Assembly: GCA_022508525.1 (NCBI GenBank) | Contig: JAFLVA010000016.1 | Location: 1-32,573, forward strand | Direction of reading: 5' to 3' | DNA: 32,573 nucleotides | Source: Erysipelotrichales bacterium | Lineage (GTDB): Bacteria > Bacillota_I > Bacilli_A > RFN20 > CAG-826 | Part shown: piece by piece, positions 24,225 through 31,566 of the stretch | Position numbering within the stretch: position 1 is the first letter of the stretch | Layout: the number at the start of each line of letters is the position of its first letter | The notes under the pieces: model-generated | What the model was told of the DNA's origin: nothing | The model's input: only the letters and a program-made list of their open reading frames with translations | The model's database searches: none | Program-made: the position numbers and the translations under genes

Positions 24225-25904
24225 TTATTCTCCTTTGATATCTATTTCAATGTCATCTAAAGTGACACGAGGTAATTTTGATAATTGGCGAAGTTCCATA
24301 AACTTTCTGGAAGCTTCATAAGATTCGTTTCGGCAAATTGCGTATACCTTGATTTCAATTCCCGAAATCATCTTTATCATGCTAGTTAAAGATTTTTGAT
24401 TGGCGATAAAGTTAACTTTTTCTGCATCATGGGCAAATTGGTATTCAAGAATCAACAAAGTTGAATTCATAATATATGGACGTCCACTTGCTAGCAATGT
24501 AGCATGTTTTCCTATAGAAGGATGCATTTTATATGATTCTAGATTTTTCCATTTTTCCACCATTGCTAGTTTCATTTCTTTATCTCCGATAACCATAAGT
24601 TTGATTATAGTTTCTTCAGATAAACGATTTTTTTCTCCGCTATTTACTAATTCATTTAGAAGAGGAACTGTTTCGGTTTCAGAAACATTTTTGATTTCTG
24701 GTTCTTCCTGTTTTGTTACATTTTGAGGAATAGGTTCTTCATTAATTGTTGGTTGAACAATTTTTGGCTCAACCAATTTGATTGGTTCCTCTTTGACTTC
24801 GGCCTTTTGTGGAATTGGTTGTTGTTTCTTTTTGGTACTTAACATTTTGAGCAAGGTGACTTGGAATAATGAACTAATATTATTTACATATCTATATTCG
24901 CTTTGTGCTTCAAGTAAAATATTAATCATTTCTAAAGCAACGCTAGTATCAATTTCATCAACAAGATTTAAAACTTGTTCTTTTCGTAATTTTATTAGGA
25001 GTTTTTCATCTCCGGTATCGCTCATAATAATAATATCTTTTAAGATATCAAGCATATCGTTAGTGAGCCTTTTAATATCAACACCAGATTCAATAAATTG
25101 ATTCATTTTTTCTAACACATCTTTTGTGTTGCCTCTATTAATTTGCAAGATGAAATTTGTTTTTTCTTCGATGCTTGCTAATCCGAATAAATCTTCAACA
25201 TCTTTTTCACTAATAGAATTACCACTATAAGCTATTACTTGATCGGCGATAGATAAGGCATCTCTTACTCCACCATCAGCTAGACTTACAATGCTTTTTA
25301 AGGCAGTATCATCATAAACAATACCTTCTTTTGCAAAAATTGTTTTTAGACGATTGATAATATCTATATCATCAACTTTAGAAAAATCATATCTTTGGCA
25401 ACGAGAGACAATTGTTGGAATTACCTTGTGTGCATCTGTTGTAGCTAAAATAAATATGACATGGGCAGGAGGTTCTTCCAAAGTTTTAAGTAAGGCATTA
25501 AATGCTCCTGAAGTCATCATATGAACTTCGTCAATAATATAAACTTTGTAGCGACCTTTAATTGGCGAGTATTTGACTTTTTCAATTAAATCACGTACTT
25601 CATCAACGCCATTATTACTTGCTGCGTCAATTTCAATAACATCAGGATGACTACCATCAGTGACAGAAAGACAATTTGAACAATGGTTACATTGATGTCC
25701 AATTCCTTCTTCACAATTCAAAGCCTTAGCGACAAGTTTTGCCATACTTGTTTTTCCGGTTCCTCTTGGACCACAGAAAAGATAGGCATGAGCAATTTTG
25801 TTTGTACTAAATGCATTTTGTAATGTTTTAACTATATGTTTTTGTCCTGCTACTTCTTCAAAAGTGGATGGACGATATGTTCGATATAGTGCTTTATAAG
25901 CCAT
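24225..25904 (-). CDS. dnaX: DNA polymerase III gamma/tau subunit
   Basis: A 559-residue clamp-loader ATPase. Walker A is GPRGTGKT (45-52), the zinc module uses C64, C72, C75 and C78, Walker B with DEVH is at 125-128, and sensor 1 is in TTDAH with the SRC motif at 167-169. Residues beyond 365 form the variable tau-like part: a Lys/Glu/Pro-rich linker (about 365-425) and a C-terminal domain that would contact the replicative polymerase. No obvious slippery heptamer for gamma production was seen. GGTGAT precedes the ATG. It leads the core operon dnaX-ebfC-recR-tmk-holB-ricT-rsmI-HAD, so two clamp-loader subunits share one transcript. Confidence 0.97.
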   Translation of the reverse strand: MAYKALYRTYRPSTFEEVAGQKHIVKTLQNAFSTNKIAHAYLFCGPRGTGKTSMAKLVAKALNCEEGIGHQCNHCSNCLSVTDGSHPDVIEIDAASNNGVDEVRDLIEKVKYSPIKGRYKVYIIDEVHMMTSGAFNALLKTLEEPPAHVIFILATTDAHKVIPTIVSRCQRYDFSKVDDIDIINRLKTIFAKEGIVYDDTALKSIVSLADGGVRDALSIADQVIAYSGNSISEKDVEDLFGLASIEEKTNFILQINRGNTKDVLEKMNQFIESGVDIKRLTNDMLDILKDIIIMSDTGDEKLLIKLRKEQVLNLVDEIDTSVALEMINILLEAQSEYRYVNNISSLFQVTLLKMLSTKKKQQPIPQKAEVKEEPIKLVEPKIVQPTINEEPIPQNVTKQEEPEIKNVSETETVPLLNELVNSGEKNRLSEETIIKLMVIGDKEMKLAMVEKWKNLESYKMHPSIGKHATLLASGRPYIMNSTLLILEYQFAHDAEKVNFIANQKSLTSMIKMISGIEIKVYAICRNESYEASRKFMELRQLSKLPRVTLDDIEIDIKGE

Positions 25905-25914
25905 AATTAATCAC

Positions 25915-25963
25915 CAAAAGTATTATATCACTTTTGTCCGTTCTATTTAAGCATTAAATAGAA
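25915..25963 (-). promoter_or_regulatory. Promoter of the dnaX operon with two overlapping palindromes
   Basis: On the minus strand a TATAAT (25927-25922) lies about 20 bases before the dnaX ATG, with a weak TTAAAT 17 bases further upstream. The -10 box is flanked by CAAAAGT (25915-25921) and ACTTTTG (25930-25936), exact reverse complements. A second palindrome, TTCTATTTAA and TTAAATAGAA around GCA (25941-25963), has 10 bases per arm and covers the -35 area. Both look like operator half-sites, and the short leader means any binding protein would block initiation. The regulator is unknown. Confidence 0.5.
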
Positions 25964-26050
25964 ATAGTGAAAAAATATTTGTGGTTGTGAAAAATAAAAT
26001 ATATATGTATTTATAAGCTTTCAAAATAACAAAAACATATACTTAAATTA

Positions 26051-26118
26051 TTGTATAGTACAAAACATATTATATTAGTGCATTTATTTGTAAAAAATGT
26101 TAAAATAATTCGGCCGAA
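26051..26118 (+). promoter_or_regulatory. Upstream region of prfA with two short palindromes
   Basis: The prfA leader region contains TTGTA-TAG-TACAA (26051-26063), TATATT (26071-26076) as a possible -10, and the perfect 10-bp palindrome TTCGGCCGAA (26109-26118), which stands out in very AT-rich DNA just before the AGTAGGG ribosome binding site. No well-spaced -35/-10 pair was found, so the promoter itself is not assigned. Confidence 0.3.
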
Positions 26119-26130
26119 AGTAGGGATACT

Positions 26131-27207
26131 ATGGAAGAAAAGTTACAAGAACGATTAGAAGCAACAATTGTTCGTTTAGAAGAGGTGGATCGTTTATTAA
26201 TGGATGAATCCACTATGAAAGATATGAAAAAATTCCGCGATTTGTCTAAAGAAAGAGCAAATATCGGACCGGTTGTAGAAAAATATCTGGAATATAAAAA
26301 AGTAATTGCCGATAGAGAAGAAGCAATGATGATGGCAAATGATTCAGATGAAGAATTATCTGCTCTCGGAAAAGAAGAATTAAAAAGATTATCAGAACTT
26401 GAACCAAAAATTACTGATGAAATAAGAATTATGCTTCTTCCTAAAGACCCTAATGATGATAAAAATATTATCGTTGAAATTCGTGGTGCTGTAGGTGGCG
26501 ATGAAGCAAATATCTTTGCTGGTGATTTATTTAGAATGTATACTCGATATGCAGAAAAGCAAGGATGGAAAATTCAAATGGTAGATGAAGCACCATCAGA
26601 AATGGGTGGATTCGCTATGGTTTCTTTCATGGTGAAAGGAACAGGTGTCTATTCTAAATTAAAGTTTGAATCTGGTGCACACCGTGTACAACGTGTTCCT
26701 AAAACTGAAGCACAAGGAAGAATTCATACTTCAGTTGCAACAGTATTAGTAATGCCAGAAGCCGAAGAAGTTGAAATTGAAATTCGAAACGAAGATTTAC
26801 AAGTTGATACATATAGATCACAAGGTGCAGGTGGACAAAATGTTAATAAAACAGAATCTGCTGTACGTATTACACACGTTCCAACTGGTATCGTTGTATC
26901 TTGTCAAGTAGAAAAATCACAAATTCAAAACCGTGAAATTGCGATGAATATGTTAAGAGCAAAACTTTTTGCCGCTAAACAAGCTGAGCAAGATGAAAAA
27001 ATTTCTTCTGAACGTCGTCTAAAAATTGGAACAGGTGAGCGTTCTGAAAAGATTAGAACATACAACTATCCGCAAAATCGTGTAACTGATCATAGAATTA
27101 GCTTTACTATTCAAAAATTAGATCGTGTTATGGAAGGCGATATTGAAGAAATCTTAAATGCCTTAAATGATGCAGATCAACAAGATAAATTAGCAGGAGA
27201 ACAATAA
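26131..27207 (+). CDS. prfA: Peptide chain release factor 1
   Basis: A 358-residue class I release factor. The peptidyl-tRNA hydrolysis motif GGQ is at 234-236 (QGAGGQNVNKTESAVRITH) and the stop-codon-reading tripeptide of RF1 is present as P-K-T at 190-192 in RVQRVPKTEAQGRIHTS; the Pro-Xaa-Thr pattern marks it as RF1 (UAA/UAG) and not RF2. Length is normal. The Gln of GGQ is the target of PrmC, encoded by the next gene 2 nt downstream, so substrate and modifying enzyme are co-produced. AGTAGGG serves as ribosome binding site. Confidence 0.97.
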   Translation: MEEKLQERLEATIVRLEEVDRLLMDESTMKDMKKFRDLSKERANIGPVVEKYLEYKKVIADREEAMMMANDSDEELSALGKEELKRLSELEPKITDEIRIMLLPKDPNDDKNIIVEIRGAVGGDEANIFAGDLFRMYTRYAEKQGWKIQMVDEAPSEMGGFAMVSFMVKGTGVYSKLKFESGAHRVQRVPKTEAQGRIHTSVATVLVMPEAEEVEIEIRNEDLQVDTYRSQGAGGQNVNKTESAVRITHVPTGIVVSCQVEKSQIQNREIAMNMLRAKLFAAKQAEQDEKISSERRLKIGTGERSEKIRTYNYPQNRVTDHRISFTIQKLDRVMEGDIEEILNALNDADQQDKLAGEQ

Positions 27208-27209
27208 AA

Positions 27210-28058
27210 ATGCTTTATCGTAAGTTTTACGAGCAAGCATATCATAAATATTTAAACGAGGAGAATATAAATGACTATATTCTCCGTGTTTTAATTATGG
27301 CTGTTCAAAAAATGGATGGCAACATGTCAGAATTTTTTATTAAAGATGAAGAACTAAAAGATGAAGAGTTATTAAAAAGTTATATTGAAAGAGTTATTAA
27401 AGGTGAACCATATCAATATGTAATTAATAAGGCTAGATTTTTAGATTATACATTTTATGTGGATTCAAGAGTTTTAATTCCACGACTTGAAACTGAAGAG
27501 TTGGTAATAACGCTCATTAAAGAGATCAAAAGCAAGTTCAATGAGAAAAAAATTAACATTTTAGATATCGGAACTGGTTCTGGTTGTATAGCAATAACAT
27601 TGAAAAAACACTTTGAAAACACCTGTGTTTTTGCCTCGGATATTTCTTTAGACGCACTTGATGTTGCAAAATATAATGCTGATAAATTAGAAACAAAAAT
27701 AGAGTTTTTAAGTGGCGATATGTTAGAGCCAATAATTGAAAGAAATATAAAATTAGATGTATTAGTTTCTAATCCTCCTTATATCCAAAATAAAAGCGAA
27801 GTAGATAAAGGGGTCTTAGATTATGAGCCACATTTAGCGCTTTTCGCTGAGCATGGTATAGATTATTACGAAGTAATTTTAAAGAACGCTAATAAGGTTA
27901 TGAATAATAATGGCATAATTGCGTTTGAATTTAATTATGATCAAAAGAATCAAATTGAAATTTTAATACAAAAATATATCGAAAATGCTGAATATTTATT
28001 CTATCAGGATTTTAATAATAAATGGAGATATGTGATTATTACGTATAAAATAGATTAA
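27210..28058 (+). CDS. prmC: Release factor glutamine N5-methyltransferase
   Basis: A 282-residue SAM-dependent methyltransferase. The segment IPRLETEEL precedes the SAM-binding motif LDIGTGSGCIA (about 117-127), and the catalytic NPPY motif appears as SNPPYIQ at about 187. It methylates the Gln of the GGQ motif in RF1 and RF2. Family and function are confirmed by its place directly after prfA. The helical N-terminal domain is present but quite divergent. Confidence 0.95.
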   Translation: MLYRKFYEQAYHKYLNEENINDYILRVLIMAVQKMDGNMSEFFIKDEELKDEELLKSYIERVIKGEPYQYVINKARFLDYTFYVDSRVLIPRLETEELVITLIKEIKSKFNEKKINILDIGTGSGCIAITLKKHFENTCVFASDISLDALDVAKYNADKLETKIEFLSGDMLEPIIERNIKLDVLVSNPPYIQNKSEVDKGVLDYEPHLALFAEHGIDYYEVILKNANKVMNNNGIIAFEFNYDQKNQIEILIQKYIENAEYLFYQDFNNKWRYVIITYKID

Positions 28059-28087
28059 GTTGCCTAAAGTTATTATGGGTGATATAT

Positions 28088-28483
28088 ATGAAATATTTTT
28101 CTATAAGTCTTGGTATACTTGCAGTATCAATAAGTGTTTTTGCATCGCTTTCTAGCGAACCATTTAAATACAAATATGAAATTACTGCAAACTCAAATCA
28201 CGCAGAAGATCTTTATAAATTATATGATTATAAAGAAAAATTAATAGATATCTATGATGAACAATTTTTACTTTTAAATGAAAAAGAGAGAGAAAAAAAA
28301 TTAGTATCGGATATAGAATTATTTAATATTGACGATACTTGTCGAAGCTATTATGCATCAGGTACAATTGTTATTCTCGTTGGTGATGCGAGTGGAATGA
28401 CAATTAGTGGAGATTTGAGAAAAGATAGTTGCGACGAAACCGTTATAAGAACAAAAATAATCTTATTTGATATTTTTAGATAG
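28088..28483 (+). CDS. Short SpoIIR-like exported protein (tentative)
   Basis: A 131-residue protein with an N-terminal hydrophobic segment (about 4-22) and a predicted extracellular remainder. The stretch YEITANSNHAEDLYKLYDYK (about 30-49) recalls the SpoIIR start, whose known pattern is R-[IV]-x-ANS-[DN]-x-x-[EA]-D-x-x-x-K-x-x-[VY]-[RK]. SpoIIR is normally about 200-225 residues, is secreted by the forespore and activates the SpoIIGA protease to release sigma-E; it also lies after prfA-prmC and before ywlC in Bacillus subtilis. The usual C-terminal part with the Trp-Trp-Cys segment is absent here. GGGTGAT precedes ATG 28088. Homology rests on one motif plus gene order, so it is tentative; a plain hypothetical membrane protein is the alternative. 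Confidence 0.55.
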   Translation: MKYFSISLGILAVSISVFASLSSEPFKYKYEITANSNHAEDLYKLYDYKEKLIDIYDEQFLLLNEKEREKKLVSDIELFNIDDTCRSYYASGTIVILVGDASGMTISGDLRKDSCDETVIRTKIILFDIFR

Positions 28484-28516
28484 AAACGTGATAAAATAGT
28501 ACTTGTGGTGAGGAAT

Positions 28517-29128
28517 TTGGAAACGAAATTATTGAAAGAAGATCAAATTGCTGAAGCAAGTGAAATTTTACTTAATGGTGAAGTTTTAGCATTCCCTACT
28601 GAAACTGTTTTTGGGCTCGGTGTAATTTATGATAGTTTTGAGGCTTTTAATAAGTTAGTCGAAGCAAAAAAAAGACCGGCGGATAAGCCATTCACTTTAA
28701 TGTGTAGCGATGTTTCACAAATAGAAAAAGTGGCAATTCTTGATGAAAAAGCGAAAAAAATAATTAATAAGCTAATGCCTGGTGAATTAACTATGCTTTT
28801 AAAACCTAAAGATGATATATATCCTTGGGTAAATCTTAATACTAGTAAAATTGGTGTTAGAATTCCTAATCATTCTTATGCATTAAGTTTAATTAAACAA
28901 GTTGGTAAACCTTTGCTTGTTCCAAGCGCAAACCCAAGTAATGAATCACCTGCTCTAGACTATCTTGATGCTTTAAATTATTTTGACGGAAAAATAAGTG
29001 GGATAGTCAAAAGTGAATCTAAAAAGCAAAAGCCTTCAACAATTATTGACCTAACAGGTATAGATATTAAATTAATTAGAGAAGGAAATATTACTTTAAA
29101 TGATATTTTAAAAGTATTGGAGGATTAG
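28517..29128 (+). CDS. tsaC: Threonylcarbamoyl-AMP synthase (YwlC/Sua5-YrdC family)
   Basis: About 203 residues of the YrdC/Sua5 domain, the short TsaC-like form without the extra Sua5 domain. The catalytic core shows LAFPTETVFGLG, VEAKKRPADKPFTLM and PLLVPSANPSNESPA. It makes L-threonylcarbamoyl-AMP for the t6A modification of tRNAs reading ANN codons. The start is uncertain: two GTG codons (28505, 28508) lie upstream, but TTG 28517 gives the family-like beginning METKLLKEDQ with GGTGA at good spacing. Gene order prfA-prmC-x-ywlC-rpiB follows Bacillus. Ends 3 nt before rpiB. Confidence 0.93.
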   Translation: METKLLKEDQIAEASEILLNGEVLAFPTETVFGLGVIYDSFEAFNKLVEAKKRPADKPFTLMCSDVSQIEKVAILDEKAKKIINKLMPGELTMLLKPKDDIYPWVNLNTSKIGVRIPNHSYALSLIKQVGKPLLVPSANPSNESPALDYLDALNYFDGKISGIVKSESKKQKPSTIIDLTGIDIKLIREGNITLNDILKVLED

Positions 29129-29131
29129 TTT

Positions 29132-29572
29132 ATGAAATTTTCAATTGGATGCGACCACGGCGGATTTGAATATAAAATGGAAATTATAAAATATTTGGAA
29201 TCTATTGGACATCAAGTAATAGATTGTGGGACCTTTTCTACAGACTCGTGCCATTATCCTCTTTATGCAATAAAAGCTGCGGAATTGGTAAAAGATGGAA
29301 AAGTTGACCGTGGAATAGTTGTTTGTAGGTCGGGTGAGGGAGTTTCAATTGCAGCAAATAAAGTTAAAGGCGTGAGATGTGCTCTTGCATATAACGAAAC
29401 AGTGGCAAGATTATGTCGAGAACATAACGATGCTAATATGATTGCTTTTGGAGCAGATTACTTTTCAATTGAGGAAGTGTTAAAGATGCTAGATCAATTT
29501 ATAAATGCAGAATTTGCCAAAGGGAATCACGAAATAAGAGTTAATATAATAAAAGATTATGAAAATAAATAG
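29132..29572 (+). CDS. rpiB: RpiB-type sugar-phosphate isomerase
   Basis: A 146-residue RpiB/LacA/LacB family isomerase. CDHGGFEYK at the N-terminus, catalytic Cys65 and His98 (REHNDANMIAFGADY) are in the expected places, and SIAANK follows the active-site loop. Ribose-5-phosphate/ribulose-5-phosphate interconversion in the pentose pathway is the usual activity. The loop after the catalytic Cys is CRSGEG here, where most RpiB proteins have C-G-[TS]-G-[IV]-G; the Arg and Glu are unusual and may affect substrate choice. It lies 3 nt after tsaC, as ywlF follows ywlC in Bacillus, and its stop codon is part of the terminator stem. Confidence 0.9.
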   Translation: MKFSIGCDHGGFEYKMEIIKYLESIGHQVIDCGTFSTDSCHYPLYAIKAAELVKDGKVDRGIVVCRSGEGVSIAANKVKGVRCALAYNETVARLCREHNDANMIAFGADYFSIEEVLKMLDQFINAEFAKGNHEIRVNIIKDYENK

Positions 29573-29600
29573 TGAGCAATCACTATTTTTTATTTTTTTT
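29567..29600 (+). terminator. Rho-independent terminator overlapping the rpiB stop codon
   Basis: AAATAGTGA (29567-29575) pairs exactly with TCACTATTT (29580-29588) around a GCAA loop, a stable GNRA tetraloop, followed by a long T-rich tail. The rpiB TAG stop is inside the 5' arm. This ends the prfA-to-rpiB transcript. Confidence 0.85.
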
Positions 29601-29646
29601 GTATAAGTTGCCTTAATTTGGACAAAATGAAATTGAGGTGATTAAT

Positions 29647-30360
29647 ATGCCAGAAAATTCACAAAAGGATGTTACAACAAAAAATAACAAAAAGAAAATA
29701 AGAGATGAGGCAAAAATTGGTATAGCTATTGCAGCATCTGCTGCATTATTCTTCGGATGTATCTTTGCTATTGGAAAAGGAATGGAAGATGAACCTGTTG
29801 GAGGATTAGTTTCTAATCAAACTTCAACTAGTACATCTAATAGTACAAGTAAACCTTCAACTAGCGAATCAAATAGCACAGTTGCAGATACTTTTGATCC
29901 ATTAAAGGAAACTGTTAATAAGCCATATGTGGTAAATTTAACTTTGAGTCGTCCATTCTATGATTCAACATTATCCGCCGAAGAAAGAGAAAATGCCGTT
30001 GTAAATTTACCTGGAGAAGAAAAATATTTTAAGAGTCAAGGAGAGGATTATTCTTCTAATAATACTTTTGATGTCTATGCTTCTTTCTCAGGAAAAGTTA
30101 TTAAAACTGAAAATGATTCAATTTATGGTAATGTCATTTGGATTCAACATGAATCTGGAATAGTGGCCATATATGCATCGTTGGGTGAGATAAAAGTTAA
30201 TAATAATCAAGAAGTTAAGCAAAATGATGTAATCGGAAAATCTGGAACATCAACATATACTCAAGAGATTGGTAAAGAAACTTTGCACTTTGAATTATCA
30301 AAAGATGAACATCCAATCAATCCTAAAACATCCTACGGGCAATTAGTCAAAGATTTATAA
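29647..30360 (+). CDS. spoIIQ: SpoIIQ-like membrane protein with a non-catalytic M23 (LytM) domain
   Basis: A 237-residue type II membrane protein: basic N-terminus, one transmembrane helix (about 23-44), a Ser/Thr-rich spacer (55-80) and a LytM/M23 domain (about 130-230). FDVYASFSGKVIKTENDSIYG, VKQNDVIGKSG and LHFEL match the SpoIIQ pattern of Bacillus subtilis (FDVSASLSG, VKQNQVIGKSG, VHFEI) much more closely than general M23 peptidases. The first zinc-ligand His is missing near 128-134 (only Asp134 of GED remains) and the HxH motif is T-L-H at 212-214, so hydrolase activity is unlikely. SpoIIQ spans the forespore membrane and binds SpoIIIAH. ATG 29647 follows GAGGTGAT. An alternative is a non-sporulation divisome M23 factor. 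Confidence 0.72.
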   Translation: MPENSQKDVTTKNNKKKIRDEAKIGIAIAASAALFFGCIFAIGKGMEDEPVGGLVSNQTSTSTSNSTSKPSTSESNSTVADTFDPLKETVNKPYVVNLTLSRPFYDSTLSAEERENAVVNLPGEEKYFKSQGEDYSSNNTFDVYASFSGKVIKTENDSIYGNVIWIQHESGIVAIYASLGEIKVNNNQEVKQNDVIGKSGTSTYTQEIGKETLHFELSKDEHPINPKTSYGQLVKDL

Positions 30361-30365
30361 TTTTC

Positions 30366-30399
30366 AAAAAAGTTCGGGAAAACTGAACTTTTTTTGTTT
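30366..30399 (+). terminator. Rho-independent terminator after the SpoIIQ-like gene
   Basis: AAAAAAGTTC (30366-30375) pairs with GAACTTTTTT (30385-30394) around a nine-base loop, with a further T-rich stretch after it. It starts 5 nt after the stop codon and ends about 20 nt before comFA, so comFA needs its own promoter or read-through. Confidence 0.85.
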
Positions 30400-30420
30400 T
30401 TGCATGACTATAAGTATTAT

Positions 30421-31566
30421 ATGGAGGAAAAAATTGTATGTCCCAAATGCGGGAATAAAAATCCAAAATATTTTGGTTACTTGAATGGCAAAGCATATTG
30501 CCGAAGATGTATCACATTTAAAGGAGATGATATAGAGTACAAAGCTAAAAGAAAAGAAAAAATAACATATAAGTTAAAATTCGAATTAAGTGATAGGCAA
30601 AAAGAAATATCTAAAGATACACTGGCTAATTATAAAAATGGTGTTAATACCTTAATATACGCAGTAACTGGTGCTGGGAAAACAGAAATGATTTACGAAA
30701 CAATTGCTTATGTATTAAGTAATGGTAAAACTGTTGGTTTTGCGATTCCGCGAAAAGATGTGGTTATAGAATTGTTACCCAGATTTAAAGATGCTTTTCC
30801 AAATAGAAAAGTGATAGCGATTTTTGGTGGACATCACCAAGAATTAGAAGGAGATATAATTTTACTTACTACCCATCAATTGTATCGCTATAAAAATTAT
30901 TTTGATTTATTAATTGTCGACGAAATTGATGCATTTCCATATCAAAATAACGAATTATTAGAATCATTTTTTTGTAAATCTCTTCGTACAAATTATATTT
31001 ATATGAGTGCAACACCAAGTGAAAAGATAAAAAAATTATTTACGAGTAAAGGATATTCAATTCTTACTTTATTTTCTAGATTTCATAATAATCAGTTACC
31101 AGTTCCTAAAGTAAAAAAATTCCCAGACACGTTGCAATATTTTTTAGTAATTAAATTTCTAAAATATTATGAAAAACATAAAAAAAGAGTTTTGATATTT
31201 GTTCCGACTATTAATTTAAGCAAACAGGTTTTCAATTATCTCAAATTATTTATAAAGAAATTGGATTATGTTAATTCAAAACGGATGAGTAAAAATATAA
31301 TTTTAGACAATTTTCGCAATAAAAAATTGATGTTTCTTGTTACGACTTCAATTCTAGAACGTGGAATAACTATTGATGATTTACAAGTTATAGTATTGTT
31401 TGCAAATCATGTAGTATATTCAAGTCAAACGCTTATTCAAATTGCTGGACGTGTGGGCAGAAATATAAACCATCCAATGGGAGATGTGTACTTTTTAACA
31501 AATGAGATTACGGATGATATTAAATATGCAGTTAAAGAAATTGTTTTCTGTAACGAACATATGTAA
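30421..31566 (+). CDS. comFA: Competence DNA-translocating helicase ComFA
   Basis: A 381-residue superfamily 2 helicase. An N-terminal zinc finger uses CPKCGN and CRRC (about residues 6-32). Walker A is AVTGAGKTE, the DEAD-type box is VDEIDAF, motif III is MSATPS and motif VI is QIAGRVGRN. ComFA drives uptake of single-stranded transforming DNA through the ComEC channel in the cytoplasmic membrane. It is shorter than Bacillus ComFA (about 460 residues), mainly in the N-terminal part. The start is uncertain: ATG 30421 lacks a clear ribosome binding site, and an upstream TTG at 30394 would lie within the terminator. It overlaps comFC by about 40 bp. Confidence 0.93.
   Translation: MEEKIVCPKCGNKNPKYFGYLNGKAYCRRCITFKGDDIEYKAKRKEKITYKLKFELSDRQKEISKDTLANYKNGVNTLIYAVTGAGKTEMIYETIAYVLSNGKTVGFAIPRKDVVIELLPRFKDAFPNRKVIAIFGGHHQELEGDIILLTTHQLYRYKNYFDLLIVDEIDAFPYQNNELLESFFCKSLRTNYIYMSATPSEKIKKLFTSKGYSILTLFSRFHNNQLPVPKVKKFPDTLQYFLVIKFLKYYEKHKKRVLIFVPTINLSKQVFNYLKLFIKKLDYVNSKRMSKNIILDNFRNKKLMFLVTTSILERGITIDDLQVIVLFANHVVYSSQTLIQIAGRVGRNINHPMGDVYFLTNEITDDIKYAVKEIVFCNEHM

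Noticed and set aside
25905-26130. SRP RNA (scRNA) gene next to dnaX, as in Bacillus
   Set aside because: The intergenic region is too AT-rich and lacks the conserved GNAR-type apical loop region of SRP RNA; only promoter-like elements are seen.
29601-29629. Sigma-F-like promoter before the SpoIIQ-like gene (GTATA and GGACAAAATG)
   Set aside because: Spacing is 14 bases, shorter than the usual 15-17, the -10 has two mismatches, and the implied start would fall inside the ribosome binding site (GAGGTGAT) at about 29635.
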